DNA of 10,679 nt from Candidatus Bipolaricaulota bacterium (GCA_030612175.1 JAUWOJ010000032.1:1-10679); one strand, 5' to 3'; shown: positions 1 through 7,803, counted from the first letter of the stretch. Program-made: numbers and translations. The notes: generated by a model from the sequence alone, not told the origin.

Positions 1-1044
1 GCTCTGGGAGAGAAAGAGAGCATCTCGGACGATGCAATCAAGATAGGCCAGGGGTTTGCCACCACGATGCAAAGCTATGGCCGGATCATGTGGTTTCATG
101 ATACCTCACGTTCCTGGGTTGGTATCGAGCAAGATGGCACAATCATAGTGCGGTGTGGTGCACCCGACCTGGGTGCAGGTCAGGCAAACAGTTTGTGCCA
201 GATCGCTGCTGAGGTGCTTGGTGTGTCGCTAACAGACGTGACCTTCTACAACTCAGATTCGGCGGTCACACCACTGGCAGGCACAACAACTGCTACCAGG
301 CAGCTCTACATGTCCGGCAATGCTACGCTCAAGGCAGCCAAGATGGTGCGAGAGGTGTTGCTCGATCGCGCAGCAGAGCATTTCAAGGAAGAGCCCAACA
401 GCCTGGATCTAGCCGATAATAAGGTGTTCATCAAGAGCAATGCGGAGCAATGGCTTTCGCTGGCGGATCTGAGCAAGATGTGCGCCGCTGATGGGCTGAA
501 GCTGCAACACCTAGCTCTGTTTGCGGCTCCATTCGCCGATAAGCTCAACCCTGAGAACCTCCACGGAGACATCTTCCCAGACTTTACCTTCAGTGCACAC
601 GCCATTGAGGTAGCGGTGGATACCAAGACCGGTGAGATTACGGTGCTCAAGTCCGTCGGATGCCATGATGTCGGTCGGGCAATCAATCCGATCGCTGTTG
701 AGGGACAGATTCAAGGCGGAAGCGCCCAGGGAATCGGCTACGCTCTCATAGAAGAGGTGCAGGTCAAGGATGGCGTAATCCGGACGCCTTCATTGTCCGA
801 ATATCTGATCCCCACAGCAAAGGATCTTCCTACTACGAAGGCGATCATCCTAGAGTCGGGGACAGGGGTCGGTCCGTTCGGCGCCAAAGGGATTGGCGAG
901 CCTGCACTAACGCCGGCTGCCCCCGCGGTGGCGAACGCTGTAGCAAACGCCATAGGTGTTCGCATCCACGACCTACCATTGACACCGGAGAGGGTCCTTG
1001 CTGCCATTGATCACGCCAAGAAAAGATGCGCCAAACTGATGTAG
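1..1044 (+). CDS. Xanthine dehydrogenase family, molybdopterin-binding large subunit (C-terminal part)
   Basis: The frame is open from base 1, so this is the last ~347 residues of a gene that begins before the window. It matches the molybdenum-cofactor half of the xanthine dehydrogenase/aldehyde oxidoreductase family, which hydroxylates N-heterocycles or aldehydes, or reduces 4-hydroxybenzoyl-CoA, using a molybdopterin cofactor in the cytoplasm. Visible family signatures are DLGAGQ followed by IAAEVLGV, the TTTATRQ stretch, the block HDVGRAINP...EGQIQGG..QGIGYAL, and near the end GAKGIGEPALTPAAPAVANA. In the last of these, Glu300 (partial numbering) is the expected catalytic base. The substrate cannot be told from this half. 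The FAD and 2Fe-2S subunits, if separate, must lie upstream. iorA starts 50 bases downstream with no terminator between, so co-transcription is possible. The family call is firm and the substrate is unknown. Confidence 0.93.
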   Translation, partial: ALGEKESISDDAIKIGQGFATTMQSYGRIMWFHDTSRSWVGIEQDGTIIVRCGAPDLGAGQANSLCQIAAEVLGVSLTDVTFYNSDSAVTPLAGTTTATRQLYMSGNATLKAAKMVREVLLDRAAEHFKEEPNSLDLADNKVFIKSNAEQWLSLADLSKMCAADGLKLQHLALFAAPFADKLNPENLHGDIFPDFTFSAHAIEVAVDTKTGEITVLKSVGCHDVGRAINPIAVEGQIQGGSAQGIGYALIEEVQVKDGVIRTPSLSEYLIPTAKDLPTTKAIILESGTGVGPFGAKGIGEPALTPAAPAVANAVANAIGVRIHDLPLTPERVLAAIDHAKKRCAKLM

Positions 1045-1094
1045 TGAAGAGTATTAGGTAAGAGAACAACATCGCCAGTAGATGGAGGAATCGA

Positions 1095-2966
1095 TTGCAA
1101 ATCAAGGTACTAAGTGGTAATGAAGCCCTTGCCTACGGGGCGCTGCAGGCCGGCGTGAAGGTAGTCACCGGCTATCCAGGTACCCCCTCGACCGGCGCGT
1201 TGACGAGCTTGCTAGCCATGGATCTTCCCGGTAGATATGTGGAGTGGAGCGTAAATGAGAAGGTTGCGTTTGAAATAGCCGCCGGAGCAGCATGGGCCGG
1301 CCAACGAGCCCTGTGTACGATGAAGATGTCGGGGCTGAACGTGGCCTACGACTCGCTGATCTCTATCGCTTATTCCGGATGTAATGGTGGACTAGTAATC
1401 TATGTTGCCGACGATCCGGGCGCTAGCGCCGGGATGGCCGAGCAGGACACGCGTGGATTTGCATTGATGTCAGACCTGCCAATGCTCGAACCAAGCTCGA
1501 TAAGGGACACCTATCGGTTGACGCAGGTAGCTTTTGACCTCTCGGAACGCGTAAAGACACCAGTCCTAATTAGGTTGGTTACCTCGATTGCCAATGCCAA
1601 GACAGCCCTACCGATTGATGATCCGCTACCGCCTGCCGACCGCACACCAATCCTCGAGCGGAACATTGCCAAATACACCAAAGCCGGCGCCAATATCTGT
1701 ATCACGCAGCACCGGGATGTGATTGCCCGCCTCGAAAAGTCAAGCGAAGTCATACAGGAAATGGGACTAAACTCTCTACAATTGGCTGAAAACCCCAGCG
1801 ACCTCGGAATTGTGGCTGTTGGGGCAGCAGCAGCGTATCTAGAGGAGGCGTTCGACCTCGCTGTCGAGTATGGATTCGACAAAACAAAGGTCTCGATTTT
1901 GCGTACAGTGACAACAACTCCATTTCCAGTAGCAGATGTACAAAGGCTGTTTGCTCGCTGCAAGTCGATCCTTGCCTTGGAAGAGTTGGAACCGCACCTT
2001 GAACGCGGTCTTTACATCGAAGCACATAGGGCTGGATTCACCGGCCGGATCATCGGCAAACTTGATGATGGACCCTTAAGCCGCGTGGGAGAGTACGATG
2101 TTGATCATGTACTGCAAGGGCTCAATATAGCGGTCAGATTAGACATCCCCGCAGATCGCTTTAAAGGGAATAGGGCAACAGAGACACTTGCGGCTCGACG
2201 TCCAATTACCGTCTGCGCTGGATGTCCCCACCGCGGAACCTATATGGCCATCAATCAAGCGATCCAGAATCTAAATCTTGACAAAGACGAGGTGATGATC
2301 ACTGGCGACATCGGGTGTACAATCCTCGGAATGAACCCACCGTTTAACACGGTGTGGACGGAGGTCTCCATGGGAGCAAGTGTCAGTCTGGCACAAGGCT
2401 ATGTTCATGGAGGGGTTAGGACACCGGTAATCGCCACTATTGGAGATTCAACGTTTTTCCACGCCGGGATTCCGGGATTGCTCAACGCGATTCAGCACCA
2501 GGCTCCATTGACCCTTGTCATTATGGACAATGGGTGGACAAGTATGACGGGAATGCAGGTAAATCCAGGTACGGACGAGACATTTCAACGGACGGGGGGA
2601 CGTCGAATCGATCTCGCGCGGGTGATTCCAGGACTCGGGATAGAGCAGTTCTTTGTCATCGATCCGTACGATCTGAAAGGAGCAACCTCCATCATCGAAG
2701 GATGTCTCACCCTTCCGGGGGTAAAGGTTGTCCTCTCCCGTGGTGAATGTGCCATCCAAGCAAGGCGGCAAGGCAGACGCGCAGGCAATGTGCACTTGAT
2801 CCCCGAGAAATGCGTACTGTGCAAACAGTGTGTCGCCACCACCGGATGTCCCGCCCTATCGATTAAGACCGAATCCATCGCCATCGACCCCGCTCTATGC
2901 AACGGCTGCGGACTGTGCGCCGCGGTTTGCCCCACAGCAGCCCTCGAGAAGGAGGATGGGACATGA
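1095..2966 (+). CDS. iorA: Indolepyruvate:ferredoxin oxidoreductase, alpha subunit
   Basis: This is the large subunit of the oxygen-sensitive TPP/Fe-S enzyme that converts indolepyruvate and other aryl pyruvates plus CoA to aryl-acetyl-CoA, CO2 and reduced ferredoxin. The 623 residues are full family length. The N-terminus has the GNEALAYGA...GYPGTPST pattern of the pyrimidine-binding domain. A CAGCPHRG motif lies at 374-381, and the TPP/Mg site is GDSTF at 450-454 followed by DNGWTSMTG from 478. The C-terminus carries two 4Fe-4S motifs: Cys573, 576, 579, 585 (C-x2-C-x2-C-x5-CP) and Cys602, 605, 608, 612 (C-x2-C-x2-C-x3-CP). The start is TTG, chosen because GGAGG at 1084-1088 sits 6 bases before it and the protein then begins at the conserved N-terminus. 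The stop overlaps the iorB start as ATGA, which indicates translational coupling. The call is very secure. Preference among indole, phenyl or hydroxyphenyl pyruvate is not readable from the sequence. Confidence 0.96.
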   Translation: MQIKVLSGNEALAYGALQAGVKVVTGYPGTPSTGALTSLLAMDLPGRYVEWSVNEKVAFEIAAGAAWAGQRALCTMKMSGLNVAYDSLISIAYSGCNGGLVIYVADDPGASAGMAEQDTRGFALMSDLPMLEPSSIRDTYRLTQVAFDLSERVKTPVLIRLVTSIANAKTALPIDDPLPPADRTPILERNIAKYTKAGANICITQHRDVIARLEKSSEVIQEMGLNSLQLAENPSDLGIVAVGAAAAYLEEAFDLAVEYGFDKTKVSILRTVTTTPFPVADVQRLFARCKSILALEELEPHLERGLYIEAHRAGFTGRIIGKLDDGPLSRVGEYDVDHVLQGLNIAVRLDIPADRFKGNRATETLAARRPITVCAGCPHRGTYMAINQAIQNLNLDKDEVMITGDIGCTILGMNPPFNTVWTEVSMGASVSLAQGYVHGGVRTPVIATIGDSTFFHAGIPGLLNAIQHQAPLTLVIMDNGWTSMTGMQVNPGTDETFQRTGGRRIDLARVIPGLGIEQFFVIDPYDLKGATSIIEGCLTLPGVKVVLSRGECAIQARRQGRRAGNVHLIPEKCVLCKQCVATTGCPALSIKTESIAIDPALCNGCGLCAAVCPTAALEKEDGT

Positions 2967-3558
2967 GCTACGACATCTATCTTGTTGGCGTTGGTGGTCA
3001 GGGTATTCTGACGCTTGCTGACCTGATTATGCGAGCAGCTGTCCACAAGGGGCATCCAGTCAGTTTCTTCCCCACGAAAGGAATGGCACAGCGTGGAGGG
3101 GTCGTAAAGGCCGAGTTGCGATTAGGGCGGGCGGGAGTAGACCACACCTCCGTGAGAGTGGGGCTCATGTTGTGCTTGCCATGGAGCGCTCTGAAGCGCT
3201 GAAGGGAGTACGGTACGCGCGGCCTGAAGGCGACTTCCTATTATATGGTCACGTGTGGGAGCCAACTGCCGTGATGCTTGGAGAAGCGGCCTACCCACCG
3301 CTCGAATCGGTGCTGGAGGCCATCCGAGTCAGTAACGCTCGACTGGTCTATCTCGCTCCAAAAGAGCTTCCCGAAATCGACGGGGCATACGTAGCTGCAA
3401 ACGTCTTCGTCCTTGGAGCGGCATTTGGAAACACAAGATTGGGTGAAGTGCTCAGTGCCCACGAGATGATAGAGGTTGTTCAAGCACGGTGGCCGCACAG
3501 AGCAAAGCACAATGCGGCTGCATTTGATGCTGGCCTGCGTGTCAGAGGGACATCTTGA
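2963..3558 (+). pseudogene. iorB: Indolepyruvate:ferredoxin oxidoreductase, beta subunit, broken by a -1 frameshift
   Basis: This small subunit pairs with IorA and has the 2-oxoacid:ferredoxin oxidoreductase gamma-type fold. The 5' frame starts at ATG 2963, 7 bases after GGAGG at 2951-2955. It shows GVGGQGILTLADL and GMAQRGGVV, both typical of IorB, and runs correctly to about residue 67 (VRVG, codon ending 3163). It then goes off-family and stops at 3200-3202. The family sequence resumes in the frame one base back: GAHVVLAMERSEAL from 3160, continuing to the stop at 3556-3558. Joined, the product would be ~198 residues, normal for IorB. A fifth G in the GGGG run at 3160-3163 would restore one frame. 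The cause is therefore either a single-base deletion in the organism or a homopolymer error in the assembly; the shift itself is plain. No strong ribosome site precedes the 3' fragment (possible GTG 3172 or ATG 3181). The stop overlaps the next gene's TTG start. Confidence 0.9.
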
Positions 3559-5594
3559 GCCTGGGAAAGCTCTTCTATCCTCGTGGAGTTGCTGTAATCG
3601 GTTCCACCTCCAAAGGAAAACTCGGCTATGAACTGATCCGTAAGATTGTTAACGGGGGCTACGACGATGTTTACGCGGTTAACCCTAAGAGTCAAGGCGC
3701 GCATGGAGTCCCCGGGTACGACGCAGTCTCTCACATTGATCGGTCTATTGATCTTGCTGTAATCGCCTCGCCTGCTCCGACAGTGGCAGACGTTCTTCGG
3801 GATTGTGGAAAAGCTGATGTGAAGGTCGCTGTGATCATTACCGCAGGCTTTTCGGAGGTAGGGAACACCAAAGAAGAAGCACAGATTGCAGCTGTTGCAA
3901 AGCGGTATGGAATCCGCTTGTGCGGACCAAACTGTGCCGGAATCATCAACACAAGATATCGCCTGTACCCAACACTGGAAACCCATCCCCCACAGGGCGA
4001 TGTAGCGTTTGTGACCCAAAGTGGGGCCCTTGGAGGTGCTGTCCTTTCGTGGGCGGAAGAGCAAGGGGTGGGGTTTTCGAAGTTCGCAAGCTATGGGAAT
4101 GGTGTTGATCTCAACGAGATCGATTTCCTTGACTATCTTGTCGATGATTCCGATACAAAGGTTGTTGCCCTATATATTGAAAGCGTCTCTGACGGCCGCG
4201 CGTTCATGGCGGCCGCGCAACGTCTAGCTCGAGAAAAGCCGCTTGTAGTGATCAAAGCGGGATGTAGCGTGTCCGGCCACCGCGCAACCTTGTCTCATAC
4301 AGGATCGATGGCTGGATCGGACTCTGTGTACGATGCTGCCTTCCGCCAGTGTGGCGCGATTCGTGTGGACACAATAGAGGAGATGTTCGACCTGTGCCGA
4401 GGGTTCGTTACGCTTCCCCCCGTAAAGGGACGACGTCTTGTCATCGTTACTAATTCCGGTGGCCCCGGGGTCCTCGCCGCGGACCGGGCTGAAGCAGTAG
4501 GCCTACGCCTCGATAAACCAACTCCAAAACTACAAACAAAGCTCTCCACCTTTCTTCCCCCAGTCTGTTCACTGGGGAATCCGATCGATCTCACTGTTGA
4601 GGGAACTGAGAGTGACTACCAGAAGACACTGCGTCAAGCATTAGGAGAATATGACGCCGCGCTAGCCATCAACGTCTGCACGCCTTATCTAGATGCTCTC
4701 CCTCTTGCACGGGGAATCTGCGGCGCTGCTACCACGGTTACAAAGCCCATTGCCGCAAACTTTATGGCCGGCAGAACGGTCGCTCTTAGCCTGCCTTATC
4801 TGAAAGAGCATGGCGTCCCCAACTTCGTTACTGGGGAACGGGCGGTGACGGTACTTTCACAGATGGCAACCTATGAGGAGTATAAGAGGAAGAATTATCT
4901 GCTACCAGAGATCCCAGCAATGATAGGGCCTCTCTCCGATGACAGTGACGGTCCTCTGCTCGAGCCGGAAGGAATGAACTGGTTGCGTGAGAACGGGATC
5001 CCGGTTCCGGAATATCGACTTGCCACATCTGTGGATGATGCCGTGAGTGGAAGCCGCTCGATCGGCTATCCGGTGGTGATAAAGGTCGTGTCCCACGATA
5101 TCACACACAAATCGGAGATTGGCGGTGTCATCACTGACATTCGTACGGATGACGAAGTAGTCGCCGCGTTTCACTCGATCGAACAGCGAACGAGTGAGCA
5201 TGATTTCCAGGGGGTGGTCATCTACCCAATGATCACCGATGCCCTGGAAATTCTGATCGGGTTCTCACGGGATGCGCAGTTCGGCCCAGTGATTGCCTTT
5301 GGGGTGGGGGGGATATATACCGAGGTCCTTCGGGATATTTCACTCCGCATTGCCCCACTTGACTATGATGAGGCCAATGCAATGATCCGAGAGATTAAGG
5401 CCTTCCCTATCCTGGAAGGGACACGAGGACAGCCAACACGAGACCTAAATGCCGTAGCAAAGATCCTGGTCGATTTCTCGCGCCTTCCCTTCCACTACCC
5501 TGAGATTGTAGAGGCCGACCTGAACCCTGTATTCGTGTTCTCAACGGGAGTCCTAGTTGGAGACGTGCGAGTGATACGAAAGAGGAGGAATTGA
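3555..5594 (+). CDS. ADP-forming acyl-CoA synthetase (acetate--CoA ligase family), fused alpha-beta
   Basis: This family turns an acyl- or aryl-acetyl-CoA plus ADP and phosphate into the free acid, CoA and ATP, giving substrate-level phosphorylation in one enzyme (the reverse direction is also possible). In order, the 679 residues contain a CoA-binding Rossmann domain (GVAVIGSTSKGKLGYEL near 10-26), CGPNCAG at 123-129, a succinyl-CoA-ligase-like flavodoxin domain with TQSGALG at 154-160, the phospho-histidine loop SHTGSMAG with His248, and a C-terminal ATP-grasp domain. The last includes THKSEIGGV with His518, a second histidine conserved in the family, and EADLNPV near the end. Both subunits of the archaeal-type enzyme are thus fused. 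The start is TTG within the overlap TTGA with the iorB stop, and upstream GAGGG at 3545-3549 is a modest ribosome site. Next to iorAB, the likely substrates are aryl-acetyl-CoAs; that part is inference from context. Confidence 0.93.
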   Translation: MSLGKLFYPRGVAVIGSTSKGKLGYELIRKIVNGGYDDVYAVNPKSQGAHGVPGYDAVSHIDRSIDLAVIASPAPTVADVLRDCGKADVKVAVIITAGFSEVGNTKEEAQIAAVAKRYGIRLCGPNCAGIINTRYRLYPTLETHPPQGDVAFVTQSGALGGAVLSWAEEQGVGFSKFASYGNGVDLNEIDFLDYLVDDSDTKVVALYIESVSDGRAFMAAAQRLAREKPLVVIKAGCSVSGHRATLSHTGSMAGSDSVYDAAFRQCGAIRVDTIEEMFDLCRGFVTLPPVKGRRLVIVTNSGGPGVLAADRAEAVGLRLDKPTPKLQTKLSTFLPPVCSLGNPIDLTVEGTESDYQKTLRQALGEYDAALAINVCTPYLDALPLARGICGAATTVTKPIAANFMAGRTVALSLPYLKEHGVPNFVTGERAVTVLSQMATYEEYKRKNYLLPEIPAMIGPLSDDSDGPLLEPEGMNWLRENGIPVPEYRLATSVDDAVSGSRSIGYPVVIKVVSHDITHKSEIGGVITDIRTDDEVVAAFHSIEQRTSEHDFQGVVIYPMITDALEILIGFSRDAQFGPVIAFGVGGIYTEVLRDISLRIAPLDYDEANAMIREIKAFPILEGTRGQPTRDLNAVAKILVDFSRLPFHYPEIVEADLNPVFVFSTGVLVGDVRVIRKRRN

Positions 5595-5597
5595 TAG

Positions 5598-6716
5598 ATG
5601 ACACATGTAAGACAGCAGCGTGGCTTGAATGCCATCAAAGCATATGTGCCGGGTAAACCCATTGATGAGGTGCAAAGAGAATACGGCCTCAAGAATGTAA
5701 TCAAGCTAGCGTCCAACGAGAATCCACTGGGTCCCTCGCCTAAGGCATTGGCCGTGATGAAGGAGAGTCTCTCCCGCGTAAACTCTTATCCAGATGCGCA
5801 GAACCACAATCTGCTGAAGGCCCTTGCGGAGCACCTTGGGATTAGACCTGAACAGCTAACCGTGGGCAATGGAGCCGATGGGCTCATCATGCAGACTTGC
5901 CTAGCCTACTTGGATGAACAGAGTGAAGTAATCGTCAGTCAGTCTTCATTCCCGGTCTATGATATCTATACCCACGTGATGAGAGCAGCGCTGGTCAAGA
6001 TACCGCTGAGAAACTTTGGGCTGGACCTCGAAGCCATGCTTCAAGCGATTAGCGATAAGACAAAACTCATCTTTGTCTGCAACCCAAACAATCCTACCGG
6101 AACGATTGTCACCGCAGCCGAAGTAGAGGCTTTCATGAACAGGGTGCCAAAGCACGTGCTTGTCATCTACGATGAAGCCTACTACGAGTTGGTCGATTCT
6201 CCTGACTATCCGGATACCCTGCGCTATATTCGAGATGGCTGCACTAACATAATGATCATACGTACATTCTCCAAGATTTATGGTCTGGCCGGTATCCGCT
6301 TGGGGTATGCCGTCGCACAGCCTGAAATTCTGGCGCCTCTCAATAGGGTGAAGGAACCCTTTTCGGTCAACCTACTCGCCCAAGCCGCAGGTGTTGCGGC
6401 TCTAGAAGACCAAGCATTTCTCGAGAAAACAGTGGCATCAAATCACGCGGGACGCATCTACCTGTATGGCGAATTCGAACGCCTGGGCCTGCCATATATC
6501 AACAGCCACACTAACTTTGTTCTCGTCAGGATTGGACCACAAGCCACAGCGGTGCAGGAAATGTTGTTGAACAAAGGTGTTATCGTACGACCATGTACCG
6601 GCTATGATCTTCCTCTGTTTCTTCGCATTACGGTTGGTAGTCAAACTCAGAACGTTCGGTTCATTGAGGCTCTTGAGTCCACTCTTCAAGATCTAGGACG
6701 ACTCCACTCTGACTGA
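5598..6716 (+). CDS. hisC: HisC-family PLP aminotransferase (probable aromatic or histidinol-phosphate aminotransferase)
   Basis: This is a fold-type I, class I/II PLP aminotransferase of the histidinol-phosphate family. Its 372 residues are a complete length. Landmarks are LASNENPLGPSP near 37-48, NPNNPTG at 162-168 (PLP-contacting Asn), YDEAYYEL with Asp192 contacting the pyridine nitrogen, RTFSKIYGLAGIRLGY with the Schiff-base Lys226, and Arg343 in LRITVG, the expected carboxylate-binding arginine. ATG 5598 follows GGAGG at 5584-5588 by 9 bases and lies 3 bases after the synthetase stop. By family it would make histidinol phosphate from imidazole acetol phosphate. However, no other his gene is nearby, and HisC-type enzymes often accept aromatic amino acids. 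Its place at the end of the iorAB/synthetase operon suggests it supplies the aryl pyruvates for IorAB. The symbol reflects the family, not proven histidine synthesis. Confidence 0.88.
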   Translation: MTHVRQQRGLNAIKAYVPGKPIDEVQREYGLKNVIKLASNENPLGPSPKALAVMKESLSRVNSYPDAQNHNLLKALAEHLGIRPEQLTVGNGADGLIMQTCLAYLDEQSEVIVSQSSFPVYDIYTHVMRAALVKIPLRNFGLDLEAMLQAISDKTKLIFVCNPNNPTGTIVTAAEVEAFMNRVPKHVLVIYDEAYYELVDSPDYPDTLRYIRDGCTNIMIIRTFSKIYGLAGIRLGYAVAQPEILAPLNRVKEPFSVNLLAQAAGVAALEDQAFLEKTVASNHAGRIYLYGEFERLGLPYINSHTNFVLVRIGPQATAVQEMLLNKGVIVRPCTGYDLPLFLRITVGSQTQNVRFIEALESTLQDLGRLHSD

Positions 6717-6803
6717 ACTGCGGGCCACGGTTGCGTAAGGGTACCTATTTCTAAACCACTAATGCACACTACCATGCCGCGTCTCATGAGATTGAGATAG
6801 CTA

Positions 6804-6820
6804 GTGCCAGTAGACCTGCA
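6804..6820 (+). promoter_or_regulatory. B12-box-like motif (possible remnant or variant cobalamin riboswitch)
   Basis: GTGCCAGTAGACCTGCA agrees at 14 of 17 positions with the B12-box consensus as I remember it (rAGYCMGgAgaCCkGCc), in the right orientation, about 185 bases before a corrinoid methyl-transfer operon. The weak point is that I cannot find the other conserved riboswitch parts upstream, namely the GGGAA...GGTG block and CCGCnACTGT. It also lies upstream of the candidate promoter at 6884, so it would be transcribed only from another start or by read-through. It may be a divergent riboswitch, a decayed one, or chance. Confidence 0.3.
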
Positions 6821-6883
6821 TTCCCAAGGCTAGTACCCCTCGCGGGAACTTTGGGAGACATATTGATAAGACAATTGGAGCCC

Positions 6884-6913
6884 TTGACAAAACCCTAACG
6901 CGCTCTGTAACAT
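6884..6913 (+). promoter_or_regulatory. Candidate sigma-70 type promoter for the corrinoid methyltransferase unit
   Basis: A perfect -35 hexamer TTGACA (6884-6889) is followed after 18 bases by TAACAT (6908-6913), which matches the -10 consensus at 4 of 6 positions. Transcription would start near 6920 and give a leader of about 86 bases that contains the two small palindromes before the ribosome site. The -35 is good and the -10 is only fair. Confidence 0.45.
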
Positions 6914-7005
6914 TCGCTCGAACTGGAATATTACGCAATGGGGAACAAGAAATATTTCCTTCTGCTATTCATTAGCAGGTTCTGGGACAAATTGACGGAG
7001 GACAG

Positions 7006-7803
7006 ATGTTTTTGATCATCGGAGAACTCATCAATTCTTCACGTAGTCAGGTTGGCAAAGCAATACAAGAGAAGGATGATCTCTTAATTCGTCGACTCGC
7101 TCGCGGTCAGGCAGAAGCGGGGGCGCAGATCATTGACATAAATGCCGGACAGTCGATGGAGAACGAGGTAAGTAATCTCAAGTGGCTGATTGGGGTTGTG
7201 GAAGACGAGCTAGGCAGGGATGTGCGTTTGTCCATTGACACTTCGAACCCCGATGCAATGGAGGCCGGACTGAAAGCCTGTTCAACTGCGCCGGTGATAA
7301 ACTCCATGAGCAACGAGAAGAAAAGCGTAAGATTTGTGGAACTTGCCGTGGAGAGCGGCGCCGAGGTGATCGGCCTTGCCATGGGAGAACACGGTATGCC
7401 TAAGACCGCGGAGGATCGCGTGGAGGAGACGCGAGCACTCCTAGAGAAGTGCGATCGAGCGGGTATCGCCCATGATCGCCTCTATGTGGATATGATCTGC
7501 ATGTCTGTCGGAAGCAGCATCGAGCAAGGCACGCAGGCACTTCAAGGAGTCCGTCGAGTGAAGGAAGAGCTTGGGGTAAAGACTTTTGCGGCAGTAAGTA
7601 ACGTCTCTTTTGGGTTACCCAATCGTCACCTCCTTAACCGGACCTTCCTGGCGATGCTTATCGAGGCCGGACTGGACGGGGCGATCATCGACCCAACTGA
7701 TTCAGGTATGATGAATACCGTATACGCATCACGCGCGTTGCTGGGACGCGACAACTACTGTATGCAATACATCAAACAACAAAAACGTGGAAGGAGGAAG
7801 TAG
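7006..7803 (+). CDS. Methyltetrahydrofolate:corrinoid methyltransferase (pterin-binding, AcsE/MtgA type)
   Basis: This is a TIM-barrel pterin-binding enzyme related to dihydropteroate synthase. It moves a methyl group between methyltetrahydrofolate and the cobalt of a corrinoid protein in the cytoplasm. The 265 residues match the length of the acetogen enzyme AcsE. The N-terminus IIGELINSS, the DINAG strand, SIDTSN with Asp78, VDMICM with Asp162 and SNVSFGLPNRHLLNRTFLAM with Asn199 correspond to the folate-binding residues of AcsE (Asp75, Asp160, Asn199 as I recall them). ATG 7006 has GGAGG at 6997-7001, 4 bases upstream. The stop is UAG, immediately followed by the in-frame ATG of the corrinoid protein. 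It could serve a Wood-Ljungdahl pathway or a methylamine/betaine-type demethylation. The corrinoid partner next door fits the second better, because no acetyl-CoA synthase genes are here. The direction of transfer is not readable. Confidence 0.92.
   Translation: MFLIIGELINSSRSQVGKAIQEKDDLLIRRLARGQAEAGAQIIDINAGQSMENEVSNLKWLIGVVEDELGRDVRLSIDTSNPDAMEAGLKACSTAPVINSMSNEKKSVRFVELAVESGAEVIGLAMGEHGMPKTAEDRVEETRALLEKCDRAGIAHDRLYVDMICMSVGSSIEQGTQALQGVRRVKEELGVKTFAAVSNVSFGLPNRHLLNRTFLAMLIEAGLDGAIIDPTDSGMMNTVYASRALLGRDNYCMQYIKQQKRGRRK

Larger units (their letters stand above)
6717..7005 (+). other. Intergenic region between the aryl pyruvate operon and the corrinoid unit
   Basis: This 289-base spacer has no supportable gene. 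I see no clear intrinsic terminator after the aminotransferase gene. It contains a palindrome TCTCATGAGA (6782-6791), a B12-box-like motif (6804-6820), and a 9-base near-direct repeat, GCTAGTGCC at 6800-6808 and GCTAGTACC at 6829-6837. There is also an imperfect hairpin made by TCCCAA (6822-6827) and TTGGGA (6851-6856), a candidate promoter (6884-6913), a palindrome GAAATATTTC (6949-6958), and an inverted repeat CTGCT/AGCAG (6962-6966, 6974-6978) shortly before the ribosome site. The density of symmetric motifs suggests a regulatory region for the downstream methyl-transfer genes. Confidence 0.6.

Noticed and set aside
2585..3055. A 156-residue - strand frame opposite the end of iorA and start of iorB
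   Set aside because: It is antisense to two well-supported genes with intact motifs, and no family is recognisable. It is a shadow frame.
3158..3166. Programmed -1 ribosomal frameshifting in iorB
   Set aside because: The site GTGGGGCTC is not a canonical X-XXY-YYZ slippery heptamer, I see no obvious stimulatory stem or upstream ribosome-site-like element, and IorB is not a known frameshifted gene. A missing G is simpler.
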